Source: Mesocentrotus franciscanus (taxonomy: Eukaryota; Echinodermata; Echinoidea; Camarodonta; Strongylocentrotidae). From it: a stretch of 64,000 nt of DNA. The notes beneath the pieces are model-generated. The model worked only from the letters and a program-made list of their open reading frames with translations. It made no database searches and had not been told where the DNA came from. The DNA lies in NCBI GenBank assembly GCA_037976565.1, contig CP137668.1, positions 6,012,496 to 6,076,495 on the forward strand, written 5' to 3'. This document shows positions 61,547 through 64,000 of the stretch, piece by piece (the first letter of the stretch is position 1; each line of letters starts with the position of its first letter). Made by a program: the position numbers and the translations under genes.

Positions 61547-64000
61547 GGGGGGGGGAGCAAAAAAAAAACTTACAGAAAGGCATAAGGATAATTACTCGAT
61601 ATAACACGAACAAATTTCATTTGATTTCGAAACCGCTTCACGCTTCATATGCAGACCACTGTGTACTTTTTTCTTAGTTGTCACTTTAAGTAATTATTCT
61701 TGATTATGCAGGTGTATTTTTGTAATGAAAGCTCGCAAGCTTTGTCGCTTGGAAATCTGCTGCATTGTACCGCATGGATAAATTTGTATTAAATATTATT
61801 TAGTAATGTGAATATAGTAATAGACTTCCTTCCGCCTTTAATGAAACAGAAAGGCGAATTGAATATACCTTGGGGAATTAGGAGAGTACGTTTACCCAGT
61901 GACTAGGTTTAATGTTTTCGGTTTCTGACACAACTTGCAGAGAGAAGAAATAATGTAGGGGATTGGGGAGAGGGAAAAAAGAAGAATTAATGGACATTCA
62001 CGGAAGGAAAATGGGAATGAAGATGAAGGAGAAGAAAAAGAAGAAAGCTAAAATAGAAAGAGAAGCAGAAAACTGGAAGCAATGATGGAAAGGAGTAGAG
62101 AGTAGAATTGTTTGATGACTATGGGTCTGAAGGAAGAAAGGAAGGATGAGAAGATCCTGACAAAATAAACCAAGCAAACAAAATTTTAGTTCACGCATGC
62201 AAACATGTTCATATTAGACTTTTACCAAGATTCAAAGGAGTACATTGCGCTGTTGTTTGATAAAGTGCTTTCAATTCAATGAAGCTACATGATGCTTTGA
62301 CATTTTAAAGGCGTTTTGCTATTTCTATGATGCCGTCATATATATGCACTGTATATATATATATTTTTTTTTTTAAATTTTTAATACACCTATTTTTGCT
62401 GTCCATGTCAAAAGGTGTCAAATGTCACACAGTATCGTGAACAACTAAATAACCTAATCAAATCGGGTTTTATTACAATCATGTAATAATTAAAATTCAA
62501 TCATGGCTAGAAATGTGTGAATATTGACGGGGGAGGGGCAGTTCTAGAAACCCCCGACGGGATTTGAAACAAAGATTCGTTCACACGTTCAGCGATAAAC
62601 CGCCTCAAAAATAAAAAATAAAAAAAACGCCGCGAATAGAAATGATAGAGAAAAAGTAGTCAGCGCTCCAAAGACACCTAACACTACCAAAGCACACTCA
62701 GTTTTCTGTGTATACACTTTGTCTGTTTGTTATTATTTTTTTTTTTACGGTCATTTTCTTTTGGCACTGCGGTTATTTTTGGGCCTTTTAACGCGTATAT
62801 GCGAATGAGGGCAAGCTTAATTTTCAATTTCAGTTCAATTTATTAATTCTTCTCAAGCATAAAAACAATATTATAATATATGCAAAAATGGCAAAATAAA
62901 CATAGTAAGAGAAAAAACGGAAACTACAAAAAAGTCAAATCCTCATGCAGACTCATTTTAGTGTTCTTCAATTTTCTTCTGTTCATTAGTAGTTTTTGCC
63001 GGTGCTGATAAGATGTAAGTTTGATGATGATCGCTCTTGGTCTGATTTCTCCCTTGGGACGAACAATATACAAACCTTCGTGTTGCTTGGACCGAGGCTG
63101 TACTCTCCTGTCATTGAAAGCTCCAAGCGAGAGAGTTTATATTAATCATAATAAGCGCCTGATCATGTCGATTAAGGTCAAAGCAATATTTCCGATTAGT
63201 GAGCAGGCACGAACCTTTCAAATGCTTTATACAGGAGTGGCAGGAATGTGAGCGAGGAAAACCAATTGAATTTACACTAAAATGCATTTACTACACTGCT
63301 GCCACAGAATGAATAGTGCGGTGATAAAATGATAGGAGTCACCAACAAATGTGAAAGAATAAGAATAAGATGAGCTAGAAACCATCTTATAATGTTCCCC
63401 TTTCTACCACCATCACCCTGCTTAAACCTCAATTCGGGGAGGAAATTCCATTGGGAATTACACATTACCAATAAAAAAAAAAAATCTATATTTCTTGTTC
63501 GTATTCTTTGCAATTTTTTTTTCTTCTTCAAATTAGTGCAATTACACATTGTGTTGGGTTACTCCTGTATCAGTTAATTATGACTGAAGTCATAGAAAAT
63601 ATACTTTAATGTGTGGTTATGCTATCGTTAATATCAATCGGGTTTTCCTTATTATAAACTAATGACGATTCGTTTCCATTAATATAAATATATTAATTTG
63701 TTCTCTATTTTCCGTATTTCGGACCTTTTCTATTTTCTTCTTGTCTATCAGGCCGACAAATCTACAAAGTGATATTTGTTTGTCGGCTCACACTTTCATT
63801 GCTTTTCATACACGCACACACATACACACGCGCGCCCGCGCACACACACCTTTTTGATAAACCTCTTCCCTTCCCCTCTCACTCTATACCTCTTTTCAAA
63901 TGCTGCTAATGGAATTGTAATTAATTTGACAAACATCATGTTCCTGATGCCTCCTGCAAGGAATTATATTCTCCTGCTCGTTATAGGCCACGCACGTCAA

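Larger units (their letters stand above)
54827..64000 (+). other. Intron 3 of the adenylyl cyclase gene, 5' part (continues past the window)
   Basis: Begins with gtgagt at 54827, phase 2 (two bases of a codon carried over). No exon encoding the expected catalytic core was seen up to 64000. Contents: GA runs at 55254-55340, 57580-57627, 61076-61103 and 61511-61543; a SINE with an inserted MITE (56262-56750); a 301-bp fold-back (57165-57465); AC runs near 60398-60424 and 63810-63850. Stretches 55341-56261, 57630-60390 and 61545-63800 show no feature I can support. Confidence 0.75.

Noticed and set aside
54827..64000. Fourth coding exon with the catalytic ILFADIVGF segment
   Set aside because: Looked for on the + strand and not found.

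Overview
This window is noncoding-rich, AT-rich, intron-and-repeat DNA from an animal nuclear genome. The only gene I can support is the 5' part of a membrane adenylyl cyclase of the ADCY3 type, on the + strand. Three coding exons are visible: 45515-46183, 52158-52307 and 54708-54826. They join in phase, have GT/AG borders, and encode about the first 312 residues: a basic N-terminus, six membrane segments, the coupling helix and the start of the first catalytic domain. The catalytic core is not present, so the gene must continue past 64000.

The organism is probably a marine invertebrate deuterostome, most likely an echinoderm. This is inferred from the long GA/CT microsatellites, the tRNA-derived SINEs with TTA-rich tails, the L2/CR1-like LINE scraps and the many short inverted-repeat transposons. 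No sequence here fixes the species.

Layout. Positions 1-44.8 kb upstream of the gene contain no convincing gene. They are a patchwork of microsatellites, a CT minisatellite (8351-8760), decayed LINE fragments (10958-11290, 31090-32030, 41101-42540), a huge ACT/ACC trinucleotide array (30351-31088) and many miniature inverted-repeat elements (MITEs). From 44.8 to 64 kb lie the 5' UTR candidate, the coding exons and the introns. The introns hold two SINEs, a 66-bp tandem repeat, a 172-bp tandem repeat, a 250-bp duplication and further MITEs.

The most interesting pattern is the density of elements bounded by TTAA. Copies lie at 1327, 7107, 16995, 21314, 21788, 24063, 28530, 40399 and 53636, most with intact or nearly intact TTAA on both sides. 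Most start 5'-AGG, like the T2-type MITEs assigned to the Kolobok superfamily. One (28530-29294) starts CCCTAATAAGG and looks like piggyBac instead. Several are informative insertions: one interrupts a tandem unit, two different families abut on one TTAA, and a separate TA-flanked MITE sits inside a SINE so that the empty site can be read. I found no CRISPR array, no rRNA and no functional tRNA gene.
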